From Alphaproteobacteria bacterium (lineage in GTDB: Bacteria; Pseudomonadota; Alphaproteobacteria; JAEULC01), in contig JADZDN010000434.1 in the NCBI GenBank assembly GCA_020851015.1, positions 1 through 64,000 on the forward strand: 64,000 bases of DNA. The letters run 5' to 3'. Below, in pieces: positions 17,911-25,806 of this stretch. Each line of letters begins with the position of its first letter. Position 1 is the stretch's first letter. A program made the position numbers and the translations under genes. Under the pieces are notes generated by a model, which was not told where the DNA came from, made no database searches, and worked only from the letters and a program-made list of their open reading frames with translations.

Positions 17911-18684
17911 TCAGATTCCGACGATCGTCTCGGCCCCATTGGGGCTGATCTGCTGGCCGGAGATGAAATCGGCCTCGCCGGACGCGAGGAAGGCCACGGC
18001 GTAGGAAATCTCCTCCGGCCTGGCCCATCGCCCGAGCGGGACGCGCTTCTCCTTCTCGCGGATCATGTCCCATCCCTGCGTCTTGATCGGCATCTCGGTC
18101 AGCACGCCGCCAGGGGAGACCGCATTGACCATGATGTTCCAGGGCGCGAGCTCCTTGGCCCAGGCCTTGGTCAGCCCCAGTATCGCCGTTTTCGCCGCGC
18201 AATAGTGCGATGCCTTGTTGATGCCGGCGCCCGTCATCGCCCAGATCGAGCTGATATTCACGATCTTGCCGCTTCGGCGCTCCTTCATCGTCGGCGCGGC
18301 GGCCTGTGCGCAGAAGAAGGTGCCCTTCACGTGCACGCCGAACATCAGGTCGAAGTCGGCTTCGCTGATGTCCTCGAACGGCCGGTGCTGGCCGACGCCC
18401 GCGTTGTTGACCAGGATATCGATCGGCCCCAGCTCCTTCTGCGCCGTCGCCACCAGCCCGCGGATCGCGCCCACGTCGCGAACATCGGCATGGGAGACGA
18501 TGCAGCGCCGACCGAGCTTGCGCACCGCCTCGACCGTCGCCGCGGCCTCGTCTTTCAGCACGTCGTGCACGACGATGTCGGCGCCGCGCTCGGCCATCAG
18601 CAGGGCATGGGCGCGACCCATCCCGCGGCCCGATCCGGTGATCCAGGCGACCTTGCCGCGAAGGCTGTTGCTTGCTTCCGCCAT
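17911..18684 (-). CDS. SDR-family NAD(P)-dependent oxidoreductase (paralogue 1)
   Basis: 257-residue classical short-chain dehydrogenase: cofactor motif TGSGRGMG, structural NNAG, catalytic Ser in NISS and YCAAK. Strikingly similar along its whole length to the next gene, including shared HYCAAK, LAPWNI.VNAV.PGGV and the C-terminal ISPNG.(E/D)TIVG(I/F), so the two are a tandem duplication. Substrate is unknown; the operon context suggests oxidation of an alcohol or semialdehyde derived from the imported compound. Confidence 0.9.
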   Translation of the reverse strand: MAEASNSLRGKVAWITGSGRGMGRAHALLMAERGADIVVHDVLKDEAAATVEAVRKLGRRCIVSHADVRDVGAIRGLVATAQKELGPIDILVNNAGVGQHRPFEDISEADFDLMFGVHVKGTFFCAQAAAPTMKERRSGKIVNISSIWAMTGAGINKASHYCAAKTAILGLTKAWAKELAPWNIMVNAVSPGGVLTEMPIKTQGWDMIREKEKRVPLGRWARPEEISYAVAFLASGEADFISGQQISPNGAETIVGI

Positions 18685-18697
18685 GATTCCCTCCGCC

Positions 18698-19453
18698 TCA
18701 AAAGCCTACGATGGTATCGCCGCCGTTCGGACTGATCACCTGCCCGGTGACGAAGTCCGCTTCCGGCGACGCGAGATAGGCGACGGCGTAGGATATCTCG
18801 ACCGGTTCGCAGTAGCGTTTGAGCGGGACCTTCTCCTCCTTCGCGCGCAGGATCTCGGGATTGTCGAGCTTGATCGGACCGCCCGACCGCACGCCGCCCG
18901 GCGCCACGGCGTTGACGTGGATGTTCCAGGGCGCCAGCTCCTTGGCCCATGCCTTGGTGAAGCCCAGCAATGCCGCCTTCGCCGCGCAGTAGTGCGAGGC
19001 GACCGGTGCGCCGGTCATTCCCCAGATCGAGGCGATATTGATCACCTTGCCGTAGTGCCGTTCCTTCATTGCCGGAACCAGCGCCTGGGTCAGGAAGAAC
19101 GAGCCCTTGACGTGCACGGCCATCATGCGGTCGAAGTCGCCCTCGGATATCTCGTGCAGCTGCGAACGCTGGCCGAAACCGGCGTTGTTGACCAGGATGT
19201 CGATTCTGCCCATCGCCTTGGCGCCGCCCACGGCCAGGGCGCGCACCGCCGAAATGTCCGCCACGTCGCACGCAGCGACATGCGCCTTGCGCCCCAGCGC
19301 GCGGACCATGCCCGCCGTCTCCTCGGCCATTTCGGGCCGGATGTCGTTGATCACGATATCCGCTCCGCGCGATGCCATCAGCACGGCATGGGCGCGGCCC
19401 ATGCCGTCGCCCGAGCCGGTGACCAGCGCAACCTTCCCCAACAGATTTCCCAT
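18698..19453 (-). CDS. SDR-family NAD(P)-dependent oxidoreductase (paralogue 2)
   Basis: 251-residue classical short-chain dehydrogenase with TGSGDGMG, NNAG, a catalytic Ser in NIAS and YCAAK. The aspartate/asparagine end of the second strand (INDIR) is compatible with NAD preference. Tandem paralogue of the preceding entry, 13 bp apart. Starts 2 bp after the ABC ATPase gene, so it belongs to the same transcript. Confidence 0.9.
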   Translation of the reverse strand: MGNLLGKVALVTGSGDGMGRAHAVLMASRGADIVINDIRPEMAEETAGMVRALGRKAHVAACDVADISAVRALAVGGAKAMGRIDILVNNAGFGQRSQLHEISEGDFDRMMAVHVKGSFFLTQALVPAMKERHYGKVINIASIWGMTGAPVASHYCAAKAALLGFTKAWAKELAPWNIHVNAVAPGGVRSGGPIKLDNPEILRAKEEKVPLKRYCEPVEISYAVAYLASPEADFVTGQVISPNGGDTIVGF

Positions 19454-19455
19454 GT

Positions 19456-20556
19456 CTACTCCTTTGGAATCAACAATGTGTCGTCGGCGCGCCAGGACAG
19501 GACCACGCGCTCGCCCGGAAGCGCGGGCCGCACCCCCTGGCCGGGATGGTGCCGCACGGTAAGCAGGATCGAGTCCTTCACGCGCACGCGATAGCGAAGC
19601 GTGCCGGCGGCGAATACGGTGTCGTCGACGACTCCCTCCACCCGGTTGTCCGCGCTCTCGGCCGCTTCGCCGTTCACGGCGATCCGCTCCGGGCGGACGC
19701 AGGCCATCATCGCGGCGCCGTTCACCGCATCGGACCGATTTCGCGCGGTCGCCAGCCGGATCCCGCCGTCGACGTCCAGCATTGTCCTCTCGTTGTCCCC
19801 GACGGCGGCGTGGATGGCGAACAGGTTGGCTTCGCCCAGGAAGCTGGCGACGAAGGCGTTGCGCGGGGTCTCGTAAAGCTCGCGCGGGGAGCCTATCTGG
19901 ACGATGCGTCCGTGATTGAGGATGGCGATGCGGTCGGACAGGCGCGCCGCTTCGTCCTGGTCGTGGGTTACATACAGAACGGTCGCGCCGATCTGGCGGT
20001 GGAACAGCTTGATCTCGTCCTGCATTTCATCGCGCAGATTCTTGTCCAGCGCCCCCAGCGGCTCATCCATCAACAAAAGCGGCGGATCATAGACGGCGGC
20101 GCGCGCCAGGGCGACGCGCTGCTGCTGGCCGCCGGAAAGCTGGGCGGTGCGGCGGTTCCCCATGCCTTCCAGCCGCACCACCGCCAGCATGCGCTCGACG
20201 CGGCCGCGGATTTCGGCTTCGGCGACGTTGCGCATCCGCAGCGGGAACGCGATGTTCTCGAACACGGTCATATGCGGGAACAGGGCATAGTGCTGGAACA
20301 CCATGCCGATATTGCGCCGATAGGGCGGCACGGCGACGATATCGGTTTCGCCGACGAGAATTTGTCCGCCCGTGGGCGGGACGAAGCCGGCGACCGACCC
20401 GAGCAGGGTCGACTTGCCCGATCCGCTTGGACCGATCAGCGCGAAGAACTCCCCGCCCGCGACGTCGAGGTCGGTGGGATCGAGCGCCGGAACGTCGCCA
20501 TAGCGCTTGTAAAGACCCCTGGTCGCCAGCGGCGCGCCTCTTGCCGATGCGCTCAT
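19456..20556 (-). CDS. ABC transporter ATP-binding protein, spermidine/putrescine type
   Basis: 366-residue PotA-like ATPase. Walker A (GPSGSGKST), signature LSGGQQQR, Walker B (LLLMDEPLGALD), the H-loop context VTHDQDEA and a C-terminal TOBE-like domain are all present. ATG at 20556 is inferred from the conserved start of the ATPase domain (LATRGLYKRYG); an upstream open frame is a shadow of the permease gene. Overlaps the permease stop by four bases. Powers the two permeases encoded upstream. Confidence 0.93.
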   Translation of the reverse strand: MSASARGAPLATRGLYKRYGDVPALDPTDLDVAGGEFFALIGPSGSGKSTLLGSVAGFVPPTGGQILVGETDIVAVPPYRRNIGMVFQHYALFPHMTVFENIAFPLRMRNVAEAEIRGRVERMLAVVRLEGMGNRRTAQLSGGQQQRVALARAAVYDPPLLLMDEPLGALDKNLRDEMQDEIKLFHRQIGATVLYVTHDQDEAARLSDRIAILNHGRIVQIGSPRELYETPRNAFVASFLGEANLFAIHAAVGDNERTMLDVDGGIRLATARNRSDAVNGAAMMACVRPERIAVNGEAAESADNRVEGVVDDTVFAAGTLRYRVRVKDSILLTVRHHPGQGVRPALPGERVVLSWRADDTLLIPKE

Positions 20557-21368
20557 GGGTGGCTTTCGGCGGGACGCGCGCTCTGCAAGGCGGCGACGCC
20601 CGCCAGCAGCAGCAGGGAGAATGCCAGGATCAGGGTGGCGACCGCGGCGATCGTCGGCGTCAGGTAGGCATTCATCTGCTCCCAGATCAGGCGCGGCAGG
20701 GTGCGCGTGCCGGGACCGGTAAGGAAGAGCGAAAGCATCAGCTCGTCGAACGACGTAGCGAAGGCCAGCAGCCCGCCGACCAGGACGCCCATGCGGATCA
20801 TCGGAAAGGTGACATGGCGAAACGCGCGCCAAGGCCCCGCGCCGCAGGTCATCGCCGCCAGCTCCAGCGACTCGCTGTAGGTACGCAGGGCGGCGGCCAC
20901 GGTGATGAACACCAGCGGCATCGCCACCACCGTGTGGCCGATCACGACGCCGAGGTAGCCGCGCAGCAGCCCCAGGTCCAGCATCACCGGATAGAGGCCG
21001 ATGGCGATGATCACGTGCGGCAGCAGCATCGGGGCGACCAGGAACCCGGATGCCGCCGCGGCAAACCGCAGCCGGCCGCGCACCACGGCCAGCGCGGCGA
21101 ACGTCCCCAACGCCACCGACAGCAGCGCGGTCGGCACGCCGATCAGGAAGCTGTTGATGGCGGCCTGTGGCCAGGAGAAGTCCTGCTGCATCGCGCTGTA
21201 CCACTGCGTCGACCAGCCGGGCGGCGGAAACGTCAGGTAGAGCTGGTTGCTGAAGGACATCGGAACGATGATGATGCTGGGCAGGATCAGATAGACGAGC
21301 GCGAGCACGGTGAAGCCGGGTAGCGCCACGCGCATCAGCCGGGCAAGCCAGTCGACCGCGCTTTTCAT
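20553..21368 (-). CDS. ABC transporter permease, PotC-like
   Basis: 271-residue inner-membrane permease with about six hydrophobic segments and an EAA-type cytoplasmic loop (ELAAMTCGAGPWRAFRHVTFP). ATG at 21368 overlaps the preceding permease gene by four bases. Sequence and gene order (substrate-binding protein, permease, permease, ATPase) match spermidine/putrescine-family importers, which also carry betaines and other small cationic or carboxylated compounds. Confidence 0.92.
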   Translation of the reverse strand: MKSAVDWLARLMRVALPGFTVLALVYLILPSIIIVPMSFSNQLYLTFPPPGWSTQWYSAMQQDFSWPQAAINSFLIGVPTALLSVALGTFAALAVVRGRLRFAAAASGFLVAPMLLPHVIIAIGLYPVMLDLGLLRGYLGVVIGHTVVAMPLVFITVAAALRTYSESLELAAMTCGAGPWRAFRHVTFPMIRMGVLVGGLLAFATSFDELMLSLFLTGPGTRTLPRLIWEQMNAYLTPTIAAVATLILAFSLLLLAGVAALQSARPAESHP

Positions 21369-22252
21369 CGCGCCAGCGCGGCCTCGGCCGCTCCGCCGGT
21401 CACGCGCAGATAGACAAGATAGATGGCGAGGGTGATCACCAGCAACGTGGTCGCCAGCGCCGACGCCAAGCCCCAGTTCAGGTAGGTGTTGGCCTGCTGC
21501 TCGATCAACACGGCGGCCGTCATGTGCTGCGGCCCGCCCAGCAGGGCGGGCGTGACGAAGAAACCCAGCGAGGTCATGAACACCAGCGCCACGCCCGCAT
21601 TCACGCCCGGCAGGGAAAGGGGGAAGAACACCTTGAGAAAGGCCTTTGCCGGGTTTGCCCCCAGCACGGCCGCCGCGCGCAGCAAGGTGCCGTCGATCGA
21701 ACGCATCGACGACAACAGCGGCAGCACCATGAACGGCAGCATGATATGCACCATGCCGACATGGACGCCGAATGACCCTGGCAGGAAGCGAACCGGCGTG
21801 TCGATCAGGCCGGTGGCCAGCAGCAGGTCGTTCAGCACGCCGCGCCGCTGGAACACCACCATCCAGGCATAGGAGCGGATCACGACGCTGGTCCAAAGGG
21901 GGATCAGCACCATCGCGGCCATCACCTGCAGCGCGACGCCGCGCGCCCGGGACATGACATAGGCAACGGGATAAGCGACCAGGAGGCAGAGGATCGTCAC
22001 GGTCGCCGCCGTCTCGATCGTGTTCCACAGCACGGTCAAGTAAGGCCCGTCACCGAACACCGTCGCGAAATTGGCGAGGCCCGGCTTCGGATCGGTGAAC
22101 CCGCGCCAGATCACGCGCAGCAACGGCCAGGCGAAGAACACGAGAAGGAATCCGGTCGGTACGGCGAGCAGCCAGGCATAGAATCCGGTCGCCGACCACG
22201 GTCGCGCCGTCGCCACGGCCGGCCGTTCGGTCCGGGTCGACCGGTCTTGCAC
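21365..22252 (-). CDS. ABC transporter permease, PotB-like
   Basis: 295-residue permease with about six membrane segments, a short cytoplasmic N-terminus and the EAA loop (LRAAAVLGANPAKAFLKVFFP). First of the two permeases; 36 bp separate it from the substrate-binding protein gene. Heterodimer partner of the following permease. Confidence 0.92.
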   Translation of the reverse strand: MQDRSTRTERPAVATARPWSATGFYAWLLAVPTGFLLVFFAWPLLRVIWRGFTDPKPGLANFATVFGDGPYLTVLWNTIETAATVTILCLLVAYPVAYVMSRARGVALQVMAAMVLIPLWTSVVIRSYAWMVVFQRRGVLNDLLLATGLIDTPVRFLPGSFGVHVGMVHIMLPFMVLPLLSSMRSIDGTLLRAAAVLGANPAKAFLKVFFPLSLPGVNAGVALVFMTSLGFFVTPALLGGPQHMTAAVLIEQQANTYLNWGLASALATTLLVITLAIYLVYLRVTGGAAEAALAR

Positions 22253-22288
22253 CGACCGCTCGCCAATTCCGGGTCGATCAGCGCCGGA

Positions 22289-23335
22289 CTACAGCACCCA
22301 TTTCTCGAACATCGGTCCAACCCGGTCGCCGTTGTCGGCCCAGTAGTTGACGTCGAGGAAAACGCCCTTCTTGAAGTTCGCCTCGGAGGAGGGCAACGCC
22401 TCCAGCGTGGGCGCATCCAGCAGCGCCAGCGCGGCGGTGTTGGTCGGCCCGTAGGGAATGAGCTTCGAGAAGTCCGCCTGGCCCTGCGGCGACATGGCCA
22501 GCGCGATCATCTCCATCGCTTCCTTCTTGTTCGGCGCGCCCTTCGGAATGGCCCAGGCATCCGACACGAATAGCGCCTGGTTGAAGTGGTAGTCGACCGG
22601 CGCGCCCGCACGCTTGGGGTCGTGCACGCGCCCGTTCCAGGTGGCCGATATCTCGACTTCGCCGTCGATCAGGATCTGCGCGGACTGCGCGCCGGTGTTC
22701 CAGAACAGGGTCGATGCCTTGATCTTGTCGAGGCTCTTCAGCGCGCGGTCGACGTCGAGCGGATAAAGCTTGTCCTTGTCCACGCCGTCGGCCATCAGCG
22801 CCACTTCCATGGTCTGAAACGGACGCTTCCACAGGCCGCGGCGCCCGGCGGCTTTCCAGAACTCAGCCCAGTTCTTCGGTTCCGCGCCGGGCTTCACGCT
22901 CTTGGTGTTCCAGGCGATGTGATAGGCGACCACGTCGGAGACGATGAAGTGCTCGTAGCAGGTGTTCGGCAGCATCTTCGACTTGTCGATCACGCCGTAG
23001 TCCAGCGGCTCGAGCAAGCCCTGCTTGGCGGCCTGGGCGGCGAACTCGGCAGCCACCTGGCACAGATCCCATTCGTAGGCTTTCTGCTCGACCATCGCCT
23101 TCAGCTTCGCGCTCGTGTTCGGCGCGCCGACGATCTTGATGCCGGTCTTGGCCGTCCAAGGCGCATAGACCGATTTCTGGTAAGCCTCTTCCAGCTTGCC
23201 GCCGCCGGTCGCGACGACCATCTGGCTGGGCGCGGCCCGCAGGATGCTGGGCAGTCCCAGCGCGAGCGAAGCCGCGGCCGCCCCTTTCATTGCGCCACGA
23301 CGGGTCAGGCGCGGAAAGCGCCGGTCGATCTGCAT
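22289..23335 (-). CDS. ABC transporter substrate-binding protein, PotD-like family 1
   Basis: 348-residue periplasmic binding protein. A twin-arginine-like leader (LTRRGAM) precedes a hydrophobic stretch (AAAASLALGLPSIL) and a probable cleavage near RAAPS. The mature part resembles PotD/PotF-type proteins (VVATGGGKLEEAYQK, WNTKSV, EISATWNGR). ATG at 23335 has GGGGAGA upstream. Ligand not predictable; the neighbouring methyltransferase and dimethylglycine-dehydrogenase-like genes suggest a methylated amine or betaine. Confidence 0.9.
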   Translation of the reverse strand: MQIDRRFPRLTRRGAMKGAAAASLALGLPSILRAAPSQMVVATGGGKLEEAYQKSVYAPWTAKTGIKIVGAPNTSAKLKAMVEQKAYEWDLCQVAAEFAAQAAKQGLLEPLDYGVIDKSKMLPNTCYEHFIVSDVVAYHIAWNTKSVKPGAEPKNWAEFWKAAGRRGLWKRPFQTMEVALMADGVDKDKLYPLDVDRALKSLDKIKASTLFWNTGAQSAQILIDGEVEISATWNGRVHDPKRAGAPVDYHFNQALFVSDAWAIPKGAPNKKEAMEMIALAMSPQGQADFSKLIPYGPTNTAALALLDAPTLEALPSSEANFKKGVFLDVNYWADNGDRVGPMFEKWVL

Positions 23336-23373
23336 GGTTGTCTCCCCTTCCGTTATTTTGTTGTCGTCGAGTC

Positions 23374-24129
23374 TCAGACCATCAGCATGCCACCATTCAC
23401 CATTACGGTTTCGCCCACGACGAAGCGGTTGCGGGGCGATGCGAGGTACAGGATCACTTCCGCGATATCCTCCGGTTCGGCCACGCGGCGCACCGGAATG
23501 AAGGGAATTCGTTCCGTCAGCCAGCCCTGGGCCTTGGCGGTCTCCGTGGCGATCGCACCGGGGCTGACCCCGTTCACCAGGACTTCGTGCGGGCCCAGCT
23601 CCTCCGCCATCGTCTTGGTCAGGCTGACCACCGCCGCCTTTGCCGCCGCGTAGTGCGGCAGCTTCGGCTTCGGGCGATAGCCGTCGGTCGAAGCGACGTT
23701 GACGATGCGGCCGTAGCGACGGGCAACCATCAGGTCCTTGAAGGTGCGCGTGGTCAGGAACACGGTGGTCAGGTTCACGCGAAAGGTCCAGTCCCAGTCC
23801 GCAAGCGTGATTTCGTCCAGCGTGCCGTATCGCCACCCGCCGGCATTGTTGATCAGCACGTCCAGGCGCCCGCCCTGCGCCACGACCATGTTCTTGACGC
23901 GCACGAGCTGCGCCTCGTCGGCGACGTCGGCCTGCGCGGCGACCGTGTCCAGGCCGCGGCCATTCAGCGTCTTCGAGGCCGCCTCGACGCCCGCGCCATC
24001 GAGATCGATCATGAAGACGCGGGCGCCACGCTCCGCCAAAAGCGTGCTGATCGCGCGCCCCAGCCCGCGCGCCGCGCCCGTCACCAATGCGGCTTGTCCG
24101 GCAAATTCGCCATTCGACGTGTTCGTCAA
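23374..24129 (-). CDS. SDR-family oxidoreductase (first gene of the transporter operon)
   Basis: 251-residue classical SDR: TGAARGLG, NNAG, a catalytic Ser in NVAS and YAAAK, with a C-terminus VMVNGGM typical of FabG-like enzymes. No ATG fits; TTG at 24129 with GAGAGGGG just upstream gives a normal N-terminus, whereas the open frame continues to 24387 without homology-like sequence. Diverges from the DddP-like gene. Only distantly similar to the SDR pair later in the operon. Confidence 0.82.
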   Translation of the reverse strand: MTNTSNGEFAGQAALVTGAARGLGRAISTLLAERGARVFMIDLDGAGVEAASKTLNGRGLDTVAAQADVADEAQLVRVKNMVVAQGGRLDVLINNAGGWRYGTLDEITLADWDWTFRVNLTTVFLTTRTFKDLMVARRYGRIVNVASTDGYRPKPKLPHYAAAKAAVVSLTKTMAEELGPHEVLVNGVSPGAIATETAKAQGWLTERIPFIPVRRVAEPEDIAEVILYLASPRNRFVVGETVMVNGGMLMV

Positions 24130-24289
24130 TTGCCCCTCTCGTCGAAGGTTGGCGCCGACCTGCACCGTATGTTTCAACAAAAGTTTCCGCTTGGCAATTG
24201 CTCGATTGAACCGTTCGCGAGGGCAGAACGCGGCGCATTGGCTGCCGGCGGGATGAAATCGAACTGCGATATCCGCGGGCGGCGCCGAC

Positions 24290-24319
24290 TTGAACAAACC
24301 GACGCGGCTAGTGCCTAAT
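24290..24319 (+). promoter_or_regulatory. candidate promoter of the DddP-like/MttB operon
   Basis: TTGAAC (24290-24295) and CCTAAT (24314-24319) with an 18-bp spacer, each with four of six consensus bases, 86 bp before the start codon. It lies in the 275-bp divergent region 24130-24404, where I see no gene or clear operator. Confidence 0.3.
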
Positions 24320-24404
24320 GCGTGGCGGTTTGCTGAACGCCGCCAAGCGAGCCGCATGGCGTCAGCCGGTCTGGTTTCGAGGCACAATAGGAGGGACAGC
24401 AGCT

Positions 24405-25664
24405 ATGGCAGGCAGGAATTCCATGGTGGTCGGCGGAAATCACGCGCGACCGCACAATCCGCACTACCAGCGTCTACGCGTGCCGAACATCACCGAGATC
24501 GACTTGCCTGCGTTGCGCCGGAACCGGCTGGCAAGGCTGCAATCGATGATGAAGCGGCACGACATACCGATCTGCCTTTTCTTCAATCCCGCCAACATCC
24601 GCTACGCGACCGGCACCGACATCATGGGCGTGTGGACCGCGTCGACCTTGGCCCGGTATTGCCTGGTCGCGGCCGAGGGCGCGCCGGTTCTGTTCGAGTA
24701 CCTGACATCCATCCACGTGTCCAAGAAACTGGTGGCCGATGTTCGCCCGGCGCTCACGTGGCAATACGCCGGAACCAAGGGCCGCGACCGCGCGCGGACC
24801 TGGGCGCGTTCGGTCAAGCAGGTGATGGCGGACCTGGGGTGCAAGGGTGCGCCGCTGGCCGTCGACAAGCTCGACGGCTACGGCTTCATGGCGCTTCAGG
24901 ACGAGGGCATCCGCGTCACCGATCCCAGCCCGGCTACCGTCGACGCGCGCGAGATCAAGACGCCCGAGGAAATCCAGCTGATGATCGTCAACGGCGCGAT
25001 CGCCGACGCCGTGCTGGCGGAATTCGAGGCTGCCATCCGGCCGGGCATCCGCGAGTACGAACTCATGGCGGTTTCCAACAACGTGCTGTTCCGGCATCAC
25101 GGCGAGTTCATGTTCACCCGGCTGATTGCATCCGGGCCGAACACGAATCCGTGGATGTCCGAGGCGCACGACAAGATCGTCCAGCCGGGCGATCTGGTCG
25201 GCTTCGATACCGACGCCAACGGGTACGAGGGTTATGTGCTCGACGTCTCGCGGACCTTCCTGTGCGGGGACGAAGGCACGCCGGCGCAGAAGGAGGCCTA
25301 TCGCATCGCCTATGACTGCGTGAACGGGATGCGCGAGCTGATGAAGCCGGGCATGAGCTTCGAGACGTTCGCGCGCAAGGCCCCGAAATTGCCGAAGGCG
25401 TATATAACCGGCCGCTACAACACCATGTGCCACCAGGCCGGGCTGGAGGACGAAGGGCCGAGCATTCCCTATCCGGACGATACGCGCAAGGGTCCCGTCA
25501 GCTTCCTGCCCCGCGAGATTCGCGAGAACATGATCTTCAACCTCGAATGCTACGCCGGCAAGAACGGCGAGACGTTCGGCGTGAAGCTCGAAGATCAGGT
25601 GCTTGTCACCAAGGACGGATGCATCTCGCTGAATACCTATCCGTTCGACAAGAAGCTGCTCTAG
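24405..25664 (+). CDS. M24-family metalloenzyme resembling DMSP lyase DddP
   Basis: 419-residue pita-bread-fold protein of the creatinase/aminopeptidase P superfamily. Instead of the usual HG.GH peptidase motif it carries the DddP arrangement: D268, D270, D280, H343, E381 and E396 match the six metal ligands of DddP in identical relative spacing, D349 matches the catalytic aspartate (His+6) and Y338 the active-site tyrosine (His-5). LIASGPNTNPW and KLEDQVLVT also match DddP closely. DddP cleaves dimethylsulfoniopropionate to DMS and acrylate. AGGAGGG 11 bp upstream fixes the start. A creatinase-like hydrolase acting on another methylated substrate remains possible. Confidence 0.75.
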   Translation: MAGRNSMVVGGNHARPHNPHYQRLRVPNITEIDLPALRRNRLARLQSMMKRHDIPICLFFNPANIRYATGTDIMGVWTASTLARYCLVAAEGAPVLFEYLTSIHVSKKLVADVRPALTWQYAGTKGRDRARTWARSVKQVMADLGCKGAPLAVDKLDGYGFMALQDEGIRVTDPSPATVDAREIKTPEEIQLMIVNGAIADAVLAEFEAAIRPGIREYELMAVSNNVLFRHHGEFMFTRLIASGPNTNPWMSEAHDKIVQPGDLVGFDTDANGYEGYVLDVSRTFLCGDEGTPAQKEAYRIAYDCVNGMRELMKPGMSFETFARKAPKLPKAYITGRYNTMCHQAGLEDEGPSIPYPDDTRKGPVSFLPREIRENMIFNLECYAGKNGETFGVKLEDQVLVTKDGCISLNTYPFDKKLL

Positions 25665-25706
25665 CGCGGACCGGGAAAAGCGCCGCCCATTTGCCGAATA
25701 GCGACA

Positions 25707-25725
25707 GCGGGCGGCGCGCGCCCGC
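25707..25725 (+). terminator. GC hairpin between the DddP-like and MttB genes
   Basis: GCGGGCG-GCGCG-CGCCCGC, a 7-bp stem with a 5-nt loop, followed by CAATTTCC. It lies in the 142-bp gap and may terminate or attenuate the first transcript. A possible -10 (TAGCAT, 25757-25762) follows, so the MttB gene may have its own promoter. Confidence 0.35.
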
Positions 25726-25806
25726 CAATTTCCTGGAACGCGGCTCTCAGCGCGCCTAGCATGCTGCGCGTCGTTGGCCCGAGCGCGGGCGAGAGGATCG
25801 CGACGG

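Noticed and set aside
24405..25664. Ordinary Xaa-Pro aminopeptidase
   Set aside because: The peptidase HG.GH motif is missing and the DddP-specific Asp/Tyr and ligand spacing are present.
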